Shown: positions 32,565 to 41,539 of the stretch, piece by piece
How positions within the stretch are numbered: the first letter of the stretch is position 1
How the letters are laid out: every line of letters begins with the position of its first letter
Assembly (NCBI GenBank): GCA_934691725.1
Contig: CAKUTF010000004.1
Location: forward strand, 1-64,000
DNA: 64,000 bases
Direction: 5' to 3'
From: an uncultured Fibrobacter sp.
GTDB taxonomy: Bacteria; Fibrobacterota; Fibrobacteria; Fibrobacterales; Fibrobacteraceae
Program-made: the position numbers and the translations under genes
Notes under the pieces: generated by a model
Seen by the model: only the letters and a program-made list of their open reading frames with translations
What the model was told of the DNA's origin: nothing
Database searches by the model: none

Positions 32565-32937
32565 CCGAATCCTTTAGTTCCGCGAGAATTTCTTCGATAT
32601 GCATCGCATGGTCAAGGCTTTCGTCGAGGACAAAATTCAGCTGGGGAATTTTGCGGATCTTGAGCGCCTTGCCCAGGTAGGTGCGGATGAATCCCGAAGA
32701 ATTCCGAAGGCCTATCAACGATGAAGCCTTTTCCCTGTCCGATCCAAGGACCGAAATATAGACTTTCGCATAGCTCAGGTCGTTCGTGATTTCCACACGG
32801 CTAATCGTCACAAAACCGACCCGCGGATCTTTAAGCCCTTTCATCAAGAGCTTGCTGATTTCTTCGCGGAACTGTTCGTCCAGCCGCACGGTCCGCGGCA
32901 CGCGACGATTGCTGTGGCTGTGGGAATTTCTCGGCAT
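32554..32937 (-). CDS. rbfA: Ribosome-binding factor A
   Basis: 127 residues, KH-like fold, needed for 30S subunit maturation. RTVRLDEQFREEISKLLMKG, DPRVGFVTISRVEITNDLSYAKVYISV and the IRTYLGKALKIRKIPQLNF block are family hallmarks. The start codon overlaps the infB stop by one base (TGATG). Confidence 0.94.
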   Translation of the reverse strand: MPRNSHSHSNRRVPRTVRLDEQFREEISKLLMKGLKDPRVGFVTISRVEITNDLSYAKVYISVLGSDREKASSLIGLRNSSGFIRTYLGKALKIRKIPQLNFVLDESLDHAMHIEEILAELKDSGEL

Positions 32938-35900
32938 CAGGCATCCTTCTTTTCGGCGTTCGCCTTTTCTTCCGCGTCCTTTTTCGCCTTGGCCAGCGCT
33001 TCATCGCGAGCGACATCGGCAAGCGTACGGGCGACGGTGACTTCCTTGAAGAACATCAGCGTATCGCCTTCCTGCAAGTTGTCGTAACCCTTCAGGCCGA
33101 TACCGCACTCGAAACCGCGCGCAACGGACTTGACATTGTCCTTGTGACGCTTCAGAGACTGGACTTCGGTCTGCCCGAGTTCCACGCCGTTCCGATAGAC
33201 ATGGACTCGGCTGTTGCGATCGACTTCGCCGTCCGTAACCATGCAGCCCGCGATAATGCCGACCTTCGGAATCTTGAACACCTGACGGATTTCCGCTTCG
33301 CCGGTAAGCTCTTCGCGAGTCGTCGGTTTGAGAAGTCCCTCGACCGTATTCTTGATATCGTCGATGATTTCGTAAATGACGCGGTAATTTTTAATCTGGA
33401 CGCCTTCCTTCTGCGCCATTTCGCGAATCGAAAGGGACGGCATCAGATGGAACGCAATGATTACCGCCTGGGAAGTCGATGCGAGCAGAATATCGGAATC
33501 GGTAATCGCTCCGACGCCCTTGCGGATGATGTTGACCTTGACTTCGCTGTTCGAAAGCTTTTCGAGGCTAGCGGCAATCGCTTCGGAAGATCCGCCCACG
33601 TCCGCCTTGATAATCAGATTGAGTTCGGAAATCGTTCCGTTCTTGACGCCTTCGTAGGTCGATTCGAGAGAAATCGACTTGCGGGCGCGCAGGTCGCGTT
33701 CACGTGCAGCCATCCGACGCTTGGAAGCGATTTCACGTGCGGACTTTTCGTCTTCGACCACGGCGAGTTCATCACCTGCCTGCGGAGTTCCGTCAAAGCC
33801 TAGAACCTGGCACGGAGTCGAAGGTCCCGCTTCCTTCATCTGCTTGCCGCGATCATCGAACATCGCGCGTACACGTCCGGCATAGATGCCGCAGACAAAC
33901 GGATCGCCCACGTGAAGCGTACCGTTCTGGATGAGAATCGTCGCCATGGAGCCCTTGCCCGGATCGAGCTTCGATTCCACGACCGCACCGCGAGCGCGCG
34001 CCGACTTCGACGCCTTGAGTTCCAGAACTTCCGCTTCGAGCGCAAGCGTTTCGAGAAGCTGTGGCATACCGGCACCTGTCCGCGCCGAAACTTCGATACA
34101 GCTCACGTTGCCGCCCCACTGTTCCACTTCGACACCGCGTTCTGCAAGCTGCGTCCGAATCTTGTCCGGATTTGCCGTAGGCAGATCCATCTTGGTAATC
34201 GCAACGACAATGGGAACCTTTTCCCGATGGGCGAGTTCAATGGATTCCACCGTCTGGGGCATCACCATCGAATCCGCAGCGACGACCAGGACGATAACGT
34301 CCGTCACCTGGGAACCGCGAGCGCGCATCGCGCTGAACGCTTCATGGCCCGGCGTATCGAGGAACGTGACTTTTCCAACGGAAGTCGTCACTTCATAAGC
34401 GCCGATGTGCTGGGTAATGCCGCCGGATTCTCCCGAGACGACGTGCGTCTTGCGAATCCAGTCTAGAAGCGAAGTCTTACCGTGGTCCACATGTCCCATG
34501 ACCGTTACGACGGGATGGCGCGGTTCCAGATCATCCGACTTTTCGTCTTCCACGCCGCCGAGAGATTCCTCTTCGTATTCCTCCATCAGCTGCGCTTCAT
34601 AGCCGAATTCATCGGCGAGAATCTGGATCGTATCAAAGTCGAGCCTAGCGTTAATCGTCACCATCATGCCCATTTCCATGCACTTCGCAATGACGCGTGC
34701 GGGCATCTGGTCCATCATTCCGGCGAGTTCGCCAACCGTGATGAAATCCGACGTTTTTAAAATCTTGCGCTGTTCACCGTCCGTCACAGCGCTCTTGTCC
34801 TTGTGGTAAACCTTCTTGACCGGATTCTTGGAAAGAGAAGCCATCACGCGCGAGACATTCTGGCGAATCGCATCCTGCTGCTCGCCCTGTTCAAAGCGGT
34901 TGTCCTTGTTGTCCCGCCCGTTCTTGCAGCGCTTGCCCTTGAAGCGGTCCTGGTTTCCGCCGTGACTAGGCCCGCCCTTGCCACCGCCGAAACGGTTGTT
35001 TCCGTTCGCATTGTTCTGCGCACTCGCAAAGACATCCTGCATCGCCTGGCCGGAAAAATGCCCGCCGCGCGACTGGCCGCCAAAAGAACGCGAACCGTTC
35101 CCAGAACCTGAAGTTCCGTTCCGATAATGCGACGAACCGCCCGTGCCACGCCCCGCATTCGGGCCAAAATGCCCCGTGTAGCCTTGGCTCGAACCGGAAT
35201 TCCGATTCCGGTGTTGCGCAGCGGCCTGCTGTCTCGATTTTTCGATACGGGCAAGAATCGCCGCATCCGGCTTGAAAACCTGCGCCTTCATTTCCACCTG
35301 GCGCAATTCCCCGACCGGAACCGCATGGACTTGCGGCCTAGCCTGAGGCGTCTGCGGCTTTGAAACAGGACTAGGCCTTGACATCGGAGCAGCTTGCGAG
35401 GCTGCGGGCTTAGCCGAAACAACAGAAGGCTTTTCCGCCGTCTTTGAGACCTGAACCGAAGGCGCCGGTTTATTTTCCGCCGGCCTGGTTTCGACCGGAG
35501 CGGATTTTGCCATAGGCGTTGAAACGACGGGCTTTTCGGCAGGAGCGACAACCGGTTTGTTCTCCGCTGTTTTTATTACAGGCGAATTTGCCTTGGGCGT
35601 TTCAATCGATGTATTTGCCACAGAAGCCGCCTTGGCTTGCAAGCTTTCTACGGGTTTCGGGGGGACCGGCTTGGGGTTTGTCCGCGGCGCGTTCTCCTGA
35701 CGCGAAAGCTTGACGCTTCCGAACTTTCCCTTGACAACCCGATGGGAATCCGTCGAAGCCACAGGAGCTGCAGTTACCGGACGTGAAGAGGCCGCCTTTT
35801 CGTCGGCGATTTTCTTCTGGTTCTTGCGCAGACCGGCAGTTTTTGCACGCCGCGCATCGGCTTTTGCCTTTTCGTCCATCACTTGCGCTTCAATCGAAGC

Positions 35901-36038
35901 AAAAGACATTTGTGGAACTGGGGAAAACGGTGTCAAGACCTGCACGCCATTTTCGTGCAGAAGTGCAACAACGCGGCTCGGATCGACGCCATGCTTCTTG
36001 GCCCATTCGCCCGGGGTGATCATAACTTCATTACTCAT
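32937..36038 (-). CDS. infB: Translation initiation factor IF-2
   Basis: 1033 residues, a long form. A small N-terminal winged segment (TPGEWAKKHGVDPSRVVALL) is followed by about 320 residues of low-complexity sequence. This is first Pro/Ala/Lys/Val-rich, then Gly/Ser/Asn/Arg-rich (residues about 260-390), which likely contacts the ribosome or RNA. The GTPase core has GHVDHGKT near 514, DTPGHEAF near 564 and TKMDL near 614, followed by the C-terminal beta-barrels. It binds fMet-tRNA and subunits during initiation. The linker length is unusual in degree but not in kind. Confidence 0.95.
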   Translation of the reverse strand: MSNEVMITPGEWAKKHGVDPSRVVALLHENGVQVLTPFSPVPQMSFASIEAQVMDEKAKADARRAKTAGLRKNQKKIADEKAASSRPVTAAPVASTDSHRVVKGKFGSVKLSRQENAPRTNPKPVPPKPVESLQAKAASVANTSIETPKANSPVIKTAENKPVVAPAEKPVVSTPMAKSAPVETRPAENKPAPSVQVSKTAEKPSVVSAKPAASQAAPMSRPSPVSKPQTPQARPQVHAVPVGELRQVEMKAQVFKPDAAILARIEKSRQQAAAQHRNRNSGSSQGYTGHFGPNAGRGTGGSSHYRNGTSGSGNGSRSFGGQSRGGHFSGQAMQDVFASAQNNANGNNRFGGGKGGPSHGGNQDRFKGKRCKNGRDNKDNRFEQGEQQDAIRQNVSRVMASLSKNPVKKVYHKDKSAVTDGEQRKILKTSDFITVGELAGMMDQMPARVIAKCMEMGMMVTINARLDFDTIQILADEFGYEAQLMEEYEEESLGGVEDEKSDDLEPRHPVVTVMGHVDHGKTSLLDWIRKTHVVSGESGGITQHIGAYEVTTSVGKVTFLDTPGHEAFSAMRARGSQVTDVIVLVVAADSMVMPQTVESIELAHREKVPIVVAITKMDLPTANPDKIRTQLAERGVEVEQWGGNVSCIEVSARTGAGMPQLLETLALEAEVLELKASKSARARGAVVESKLDPGKGSMATILIQNGTLHVGDPFVCGIYAGRVRAMFDDRGKQMKEAGPSTPCQVLGFDGTPQAGDELAVVEDEKSAREIASKRRMAARERDLRARKSISLESTYEGVKNGTISELNLIIKADVGGSSEAIAASLEKLSNSEVKVNIIRKGVGAITDSDILLASTSQAVIIAFHLMPSLSIREMAQKEGVQIKNYRVIYEIIDDIKNTVEGLLKPTTREELTGEAEIRQVFKIPKVGIIAGCMVTDGEVDRNSRVHVYRNGVELGQTEVQSLKRHKDNVKSVARGFECGIGLKGYDNLQEGDTLMFFKEVTVARTLADVARDEALAKAKKDAEEKANAEKKDA

Positions 36039-36077
36039 CGATGCTTTTGCTCCAATGTAGCGAACTTCTAGACTTCC

Positions 36078-37355
36078 TTAACCTTCCACGTCCGTATTTT
36101 CATTTTCGGAGACGGGAGCATCCGCCACAGGCGGTTCGGTTTTGGAGGAAGCCTCTTCCTTGAAGGGAGACGCGTCCTCCGGCCGAAGTCCGGTCGCCTT
36201 GGCGATGTCTTTCGGACGCGCAGCCATAATCAGCTGGCGCTCCTCGTCGCTCTTTTCGGACCATTCCTTTTCCCCGAAGACGTCTAGGTCGTGTTCCACC
36301 AAACGGGAAGCCAAGGTGACGTTCTGCCCGTTTTTGCCGATCGCCTGGGCTAAATCTTCATCGGCGATGACCACGACAACACGGCAAGTTCCCGGTACCT
36401 CGAAGTACTTGACAATATTCGCCGGGGAAAGGGCGTGACGGATAAATGTAATCAGATCCGGATCCCAGTGGACGATATCGATGCGCTCGTTTCCGAGTTC
36501 GCGGACAATCGCCTGGACGCGCGCCCCTTTCATGCCGACGCATGCTCCGACCGGATCAATCCGGGCGTCGTGAGCGGACACGGAAATCTTTGCGCGATAG
36601 CCCGCATCGCGAACGACACCCTTGATTTCCACGGAACCGTCAAAAATTTCGGGAACTTCCTGGCGGAACAGTTCGTAGAGGAACATTTCGCTCTTACGCG
36701 AAAGGATGACCTGCGCCCCGTTCTTTGAGGATTCTGCGACAGCCATGATGACCGCCTTGACCGAGCTTCCCTGCTGGAAGCGTTCCTTCGGCAGCTGCTC
36801 CTTGAGCGGGAGAACGGCTTCGGTCTGGCGCCCGATAGAAACAATCGCATTGCGGCTTTCGACGCGGAGAACCTCGCCATTGACAATCGAACCGATTCGA
36901 TCCCGATAGGTTTCCACGATTTTATTGCGTTCGGCATCGCGGATGTGCTGGATTAAGAACTGCTTCGCCGTCTGGATGGCCTGTCTGCCGAATGCGGAAA
37001 TCGGAAGTTCCATTTCGAGATGGTCGCCGGCCTGGACATCAGGGTTCACGTCGCGCGCCTGCTCGACAAGCATGTAGTGCTCATCCATTTCCTGGACGGT
37101 AGCGGCATCGAGCGACGGGTCGTAGTCCGGATAGTCATCGACGATATCGACCACCAAGGCGATTGAAATTTCGTTCGTCTCCTTGTCGATATGTACGTCG
37201 AAATGCTTATCGATATTTAAGTACTTGCGGGCAGCGGTGATCAGCGCATCCTTGAGCGCCTCTTCCACGACAGAATCATCGATATTCTTGACATCGACCA
37301 CGGCCTTCAGGGCTTCGATCAGATTGATTTTGGGTTCCTTGTTCTTCGTTGTCAT
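36078..37355 (-). CDS. nusA: Transcription termination/antitermination factor NusA
   Basis: 425 residues: N-terminal polymerase-binding domain (NLIEALKAVVDVKNIDDSVVEE), S1 domain near 140-210 (GSIVNGEVLRVESRNAIVSI), and two KH domains (GACVGMKGARVQAIVREL, GKNGQNVTLASRL). The C-terminus is short and acidic (ENENTDVEG), without the acidic repeats of enterobacterial NusA. It is the second gene of the rimP-nusA-infB operon. Confidence 0.95.
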   Translation of the reverse strand: MTTKNKEPKINLIEALKAVVDVKNIDDSVVEEALKDALITAARKYLNIDKHFDVHIDKETNEISIALVVDIVDDYPDYDPSLDAATVQEMDEHYMLVEQARDVNPDVQAGDHLEMELPISAFGRQAIQTAKQFLIQHIRDAERNKIVETYRDRIGSIVNGEVLRVESRNAIVSIGRQTEAVLPLKEQLPKERFQQGSSVKAVIMAVAESSKNGAQVILSRKSEMFLYELFRQEVPEIFDGSVEIKGVVRDAGYRAKISVSAHDARIDPVGACVGMKGARVQAIVRELGNERIDIVHWDPDLITFIRHALSPANIVKYFEVPGTCRVVVVIADEDLAQAIGKNGQNVTLASRLVEHDLDVFGEKEWSEKSDEERQLIMAARPKDIAKATGLRPEDASPFKEEASSKTEPPVADAPVSENENTDVEG

Positions 37356-37368
37356 AAGAGCCTTTGTT

Positions 37369-37848
37369 TTAGAATTGAACTTCTACTTTGGCAGAGAGAA
37401 TCTCGGACCGAGGAACCAAGACCTGTTCTGTCACGCCTTTTACCGACAGGGTTAAACTTTGTTCGTCAAAAGCGACCAGCGTTCCGGTAAGCGGCTTTCC
37501 CGATTCGCGCGTAATCCGCAAGAGACGGTTCAAGTTGCGCTCAAAATCCCGAGAGGACTTCAGGGGACGGTCTATCCCCGGAGAAGAAACTTCAAGCGTA
37601 TAAGCTCCGTCGATCAGCGTCTCGTCATTATCCATCGCATCGGAAAGATGACGGCTGACCGCAGCGCAATCCTCGACATCGACGCCTTCCGCCTTGTCGA
37701 TATAGATGCGAAGAATCTCGCGCTTCCCAGCCTTGAACATGTCGAACTCGACAAGCTCCACACCGGAAGCTTCGCAAGCTTCGGCGATCAGGGAATCCAG
37801 TTTTTCCCGATTATCCAAATACACCTCATAAAAGAAAGGATCGTTCAC
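37369..37848 (-). CDS. rimP: Ribosome maturation factor RimP
   Basis: 159 residues, needed for 30S maturation. EASGVELVEFDMFKAGKREI and YTLEVSSPGIDRPLKSSRDF are the conserved blocks. The start is uncertain: the first in-frame codon is GTG at 37848, directly preceded by ATGTGA, and another GTG lies at 37824. It heads the operon; TCTATTTG about 17 bases upstream may be part of its promoter. Confidence 0.92.
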   Translation of the reverse strand: MNDPFFYEVYLDNREKLDSLIAEACEASGVELVEFDMFKAGKREILRIYIDKAEGVDVEDCAAVSRHLSDAMDNDETLIDGAYTLEVSSPGIDRPLKSSRDFERNLNRLLRITRESGKPLTGTLVAFDEQSLTLSVKGVTEQVLVPRSEILSAKVEVQF

Positions 37849-37987
37849 ATAAACGAGCCATGGGCTTTGTCAAATAGAGAAAATTTGAACGCATCGGGCA
37901 ACCGACAGTCCCAAAAAACCAGGGATTTTGCTCGCACTAGATCCCAAGCCCAGGGAATCCGATGGCGAAATTTTGTATTTTTACGCC

Positions 37988-38203
37988 ATGCTTTCCGGAT
38001 TCATCCTCATCCTCATCAGTCTTGTCGGCTCAGCCGGGACCGTTTTCTATTTCAAGCGGAACCTAGTCCGTATCGCCGAAAAGAACAAGTCTATCGAAAG
38101 CAAGTCCAAGCGGATTCTGAATTATCCGCTCACCGTTCTCTGGTACGGCTACCTGCTCGTATTTTTCGTAGGTCTTTCGGTAAACAACCTCATTTTTGAC
38201 TGA
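37988..38203 (+). CDS. Small two-helix membrane protein
   Basis: 71 residues from the ATG at 37988. Two hydrophobic segments (SGFILILISLVGSAGTVFYF and YLLVFFVGLSVNNLIF) flank a basic 25-residue stretch (RNLVRIAEKNKSIESKSKR), so the loop should be cytoplasmic. TATTTT ends 6 bases before the ATG with no ribosome binding site. The 3' end overlaps convergent mazG by 14 bases. No family recognised. Confidence 0.6.
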   Translation: MLSGFILILISLVGSAGTVFYFKRNLVRIAEKNKSIESKSKRILNYPLTVLWYGYLLVFFVGLSVNNLIFD

Positions 38204-39002
38204 CCGCCTTCTTTGCTTCGCTCCACAGGGCGAGCAGTTCCTCGGGAGAGCGTTCCTTGAGGGATTTTCGGGAATTTTCCGCTTTCGCCAATTTTTCAAG
38301 TTCCCGGTAGCGGGCGTCAAACTTGGTGTTCGCACGAAGCAGCGCCGTTTCCGCATTCAGCCCGAGATGTCGCGCCAAGTGGCAGAGCGTAAAAAGCAGA
38401 TCGCCAAACTCTTCTTCCATGCGTTCCCTGTTGGGGTTTTCCGCGGTCGCCTTCCCGTATTCGTCGAGGAATTCGCCATACTCTTCGCGAACCTTTTCAA
38501 ATACCGCTTCGTCGGACTTCCAGTCAAAACCGTCCTTCCATGCCCTGCGACCCATTTCCTGCGCCCGCGCAAGCGTCGGCATGCTCCGGGAAACCTTGTC
38601 CATCGCCGACTTTTCCTTCATCTCCGCATTGTTCTTCTCGGTCGCCTTGATCTCTTCCCAGCGGGCAAGGACTTCACCCGTTCCGCTCACATGGGCGTTC
38701 CCAAATACGTGCGGATGCCTACGAACCATCTTTTCGCTCACCGCCTGCACAACATCGTCGATATTGAAATCGCCACGTTCATCGGCGACTTGGGCATTGA
38801 AAACGACCTGAAACAGGACATCGCCGAGTTCCTCGCACATGTGCGCCTTGTCGCCTGCCTGAGCCGCATCGATAAACTCCGAAGATTCTTCGATCAGATA
38901 GGGCAAGAGACTCTGTGTCGTCTGTTCCCTGTCCCATGGGCATCCGTCTTTCGCCCGGAGCCGTTTCATAATATCCACAAGATCAGCAAAGGAATATCTC
39001 AT
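38190..39002 (-). CDS. mazG: Nucleoside triphosphate pyrophosphohydrolase MazG
   Basis: About 270 residues with two MazG domains, as in the Escherichia coli protein. The first has DGCPWDREQTTQSLLPYLIEE and EELGDVLFQVVFNA; the second has WKSDEAVFEKVREEYGEFLDE and EEFGDLLFTLCHLARHLG. The ExxE metal sites are intact in both. It hydrolyses NTPs/dNTPs to monophosphates. The ATG at 39002 overlaps, on the opposite strand, the ATG of dprA (CATG), so the two genes have no intergenic region; a small shift of one start is possible. Confidence 0.92.
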   Translation of the reverse strand: MRYSFADLVDIMKRLRAKDGCPWDREQTTQSLLPYLIEESSEFIDAAQAGDKAHMCEELGDVLFQVVFNAQVADERGDFNIDDVVQAVSEKMVRRHPHVFGNAHVSGTGEVLARWEEIKATEKNNAEMKEKSAMDKVSRSMPTLARAQEMGRRAWKDGFDWKSDEAVFEKVREEYGEFLDEYGKATAENPNRERMEEEFGDLLFTLCHLARHLGLNAETALLRANTKFDARYRELEKLAKAENSRKSLKERSPEELLALWSEAKKAVSQK

Positions 39003-39906
39003 GGAATGCAAAACTAGCAATTTTCCGGTCCAGGTTCTCGAACGGGAATTTTTTCCCGAAAAGCTACTTGAACTTCCAAAGCCGCCAGAAAGGCTTTACT
39101 ACCGCGGAGCCCTGCCGGATTTTGGCAAATCGTGGATAGCCATGGTAGGGACAAGGCGGCCAAGTCCTTACGCCGAAGATATTTGCCAAAGCCTAATCGC
39201 CCGTCTGCGTGGAACCGATGCCGTCATCGTATCCGGGCTAGCCCAAGGAATTGACAGTTTCTGTCACATGCACGCGATCCGTTCGAGTATCCCCACCGTC
39301 GCCGTTATCGCCCAAGGAATCGAAGCGAGCATCGGAGGCTCTCGCGGAAACATCGCCAGACAAATTCTACAAAACGGCGGAACGGTTCTTTCCGAATATG
39401 CGGGCAGGACGCCTTCCCTGAAATTTATGTTTCCCGAAAGAAATCGCATCATCGCAGGCCTTTGCCAAAGCACAACCCTTGTCGAAAGCAAGGAATCCGG
39501 CGGTGGAATGCTAACCGTCCGATTTGCCAGGGAACTCAAGCGATCGGTTCTCTGCGTCCCGGGAAACATTCTCGCGAAAACTTCACAAGGCACCAATCGC
39601 TGCATCGCCAAGAAAGAAGCCCTTCCCATCTGGAACCCCGAAGACTTTCCGGATCTTTGCGGAGCGAAACGTTTGTCCGATCCGACGCCGGAGGATTTGT
39701 TTCGAACGGGAATCCGGCTCGAAAGCGACGCCAAAAACCTTTTCCGAAAATGTGCGGGTTTTACCCATCCGCTAGAAACGCTCCGACAGAATTCGGGGAT
39801 TCCGATTTCAAGACTTTTAGCTATATTGACGGAACTGGAAATTGCAGGTCTTGTCCATTCGAAGGACGGAAATGAATTTCACTTTTTGACTGCGGGGTCA
39901 CAGTGA
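39001..39906 (+). CDS. dprA: DNA-processing protein DprA/Smf
   Basis: 301 residues. Rossmann-fold core with LYYRGALPDF, MVGTRRPSPYAEDIC, VSGLAQGIDSFCHMHAI, FMFPERNRIIAGLCQSTTLVESKESGGGMLT and CVPGNI, all conserved in DprA, which loads RecA on incoming single-stranded DNA. The C-terminal extension (about 235-300) could be a winged helix (LRQNSGIPISRLLAILTELEIAGLV). GTG of the next gene overlaps its stop (GTGA). Its start shares CATG with mazG. Confidence 0.9.
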   Translation: MECKTSNFPVQVLEREFFPEKLLELPKPPERLYYRGALPDFGKSWIAMVGTRRPSPYAEDICQSLIARLRGTDAVIVSGLAQGIDSFCHMHAIRSSIPTVAVIAQGIEASIGGSRGNIARQILQNGGTVLSEYAGRTPSLKFMFPERNRIIAGLCQSTTLVESKESGGGMLTVRFARELKRSVLCVPGNILAKTSQGTNRCIAKKEALPIWNPEDFPDLCGAKRLSDPTPEDLFRTGIRLESDAKNLFRKCAGFTHPLETLRQNSGIPISRLLAILTELEIAGLVHSKDGNEFHFLTAGSQ

Positions 39907-40199
39907 TCGTTCGGAAAATCGGAGTTTTTCAAGTTTTAGGCGCGGTATTGGCGGTCGCAACCGGAGCGTTCCTCTGGTCTTTCATCCTAGGCGAAAACGG
40001 TCTGTGGAATCAACACAAATTAAAGAACCAAATCGTCCGCCTAGAACAGGAAAAAGAATCCCTCCAGGCCGAACTTTTAGCCCGGAACCACGAAGGGGAA
40101 CGACTGCTCAAGGATTCCTTCTATATCGAATCGATTGCCCGTACAAAATTCGGCATGGCAAAAGAGAACGAGACTGTTTACCAATTCATCGATGAATGA
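39903..40199 (+). CDS. FtsB/DivIC-like septum formation initiator
   Basis: 98 residues starting with GTG inside the dprA stop codon. One N-terminal membrane segment (VLGAVLAVATGAFLWSFIL), a coiled coil (LKNQIVRLEQEKESLQAELL), and the ending KDSFYIESIARTKFGMAKENE that is characteristic of FtsB/DivIC. It would act with FtsL/FtsQ at the division site. Confidence 0.82.
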   Translation: MIVRKIGVFQVLGAVLAVATGAFLWSFILGENGLWNQHKLKNQIVRLEQEKESLQAELLARNHEGERLLKDSFYIESIARTKFGMAKENETVYQFIDE

Positions 40200-40207
40200 C
40201 CGACGCG

Positions 40208-41509
40208 TCACCAGATGAAAAATCCGATGCCCGCCAAAACCTGGTGCGAAACGCCCTTTAACTTTTGAAAGCCCAGATCGTGGTCTAGGAAATTCGCCAT
40301 GTACTTGAAGCGCAAGGATATCGAAGATATCGGCGCTTCGGTTCGGCGCGAGCAAATCGATAACAAGCGGAACTCTCCCGAAATACCGGCAAGATAAGCA
40401 ACGGAATGGTTGTCTTCCACATAGCGCTTGAGTCGATGATAATTGTTGTTCGGTTTATCCGCATAGTAGTAATAATCCGCGGAATTATCGGGCAGAGCAA
40501 GCTCCGCCGAAGCGATTCCTAGAAACGGTTCCACTTTGAAAAAACGACTGTCCAAGACGACAAAGCCGAATGTCATCCCGCCTTCTAAAATGGCGAGGTC
40601 GCTGTTTTTCTCCCAAAGGACATCGGCAAATTGGCGGTTTTTCCGCGTTTCCAAGATTCCGAACGAGACGAAAGGCGTAAAAGTCATCCGAAAAAGCTGG
40701 ATGGGAAGCGCCACATAGTAATCCCGATATTTATGGTGAAATTCCTTTTTGAAATCCGATGTCAAAAATCCAAGTCCCGTCAAGAATTCAAAGCCTACCC
40801 CATTGCCGTATAAATGCGCCTGTAAGACATCCTCGGAGCGATCCGTCTCCTTTTTTTGTTCCGCGGTCAAAAAATTTTCCCGAAGCCAGATTCCGTTTTC
40901 ATCATTCGGATACTTTTGGACAAAGCTTTTTCCCGACTCGAAAAACGTCCGGGAATAAAAATCGCTTCGCTGTTCCCACGAAAAAATTACCGGGAAAAAC
41001 GCCGGAATCGCTTCCTTGTAAAACGCATCCACCGAAGACTTTTGAACCAATGCAAACAGGCTGTCCAACTTTTGCCCCGTCCACGTGAAATTCCGCTTCA
41101 GATAGGCAAAAAGCTCATCGTGGAAATAGAGAATCTCGCCACTTCCGCCAGACGATTCGACAGCGCACCGTTCCGCAACCGTATTCGCCCGCTTTGCTTG
41201 CGGGGCAAACAGGCGACGTTCGCGGACAAGTTCCGCCCACGCGGAATCATACTTTTGAATTTGCAAATAGACCAGTCCCTTTTCCATCCGGGAAAAAGGA
41301 CAAAGACGGTCCGAATATTTTTCGTCCAAAAAAGAGACCGTCTGCAGAGCAAGAACGGAATCCCCTTCCTGCAAGGATTTTAGGAGCAGCGTACGACCGC
41401 GACGAACCATCTCTTCTGTAGAAGGCGGGAGCGCTAGAATCGCCTGTTCGACATTCGAAGCAAAAAGAGTGCACGATAAAAGAAAAAGCCAAAGGATTGT
41501 CTGTCGCAT
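40208..41509 (-). CDS. Exported protein of unknown function, possible outer-membrane protein
   Basis: 433 residues from the ATG at 41509 (MRQTILWLFLLSCTLFAS, a signal peptide). The N-terminal half is helical and tetratricopeptide-like (LPPSTEEMVRRGRTLLLKSL, KGLVYLQIQKYDSAWAELVRE). The C-terminal half has alternating aromatic and hydrophobic strands (YVALPIQLFRMTFTPFVSFG, LAILEGGMTFGFVVL) and ends in GIGFFIW, an aromatic terminus typical of outer-membrane barrels. It is third in an apparent operon led by the TIGR02147 gene. No family recognised. Confidence 0.65.
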   Translation of the reverse strand: MRQTILWLFLLSCTLFASNVEQAILALPPSTEEMVRRGRTLLLKSLQEGDSVLALQTVSFLDEKYSDRLCPFSRMEKGLVYLQIQKYDSAWAELVRERRLFAPQAKRANTVAERCAVESSGGSGEILYFHDELFAYLKRNFTWTGQKLDSLFALVQKSSVDAFYKEAIPAFFPVIFSWEQRSDFYSRTFFESGKSFVQKYPNDENGIWLRENFLTAEQKKETDRSEDVLQAHLYGNGVGFEFLTGLGFLTSDFKKEFHHKYRDYYVALPIQLFRMTFTPFVSFGILETRKNRQFADVLWEKNSDLAILEGGMTFGFVVLDSRFFKVEPFLGIASAELALPDNSADYYYYADKPNNNYHRLKRYVEDNHSVAYLAGISGEFRLLSICSRRTEAPISSISLRFKYMANFLDHDLGFQKLKGVSHQVLAGIGFFIW

Positions 41510-41539
41510 ACGCAAAAGATAATTCTTATCGGGTTTCTG

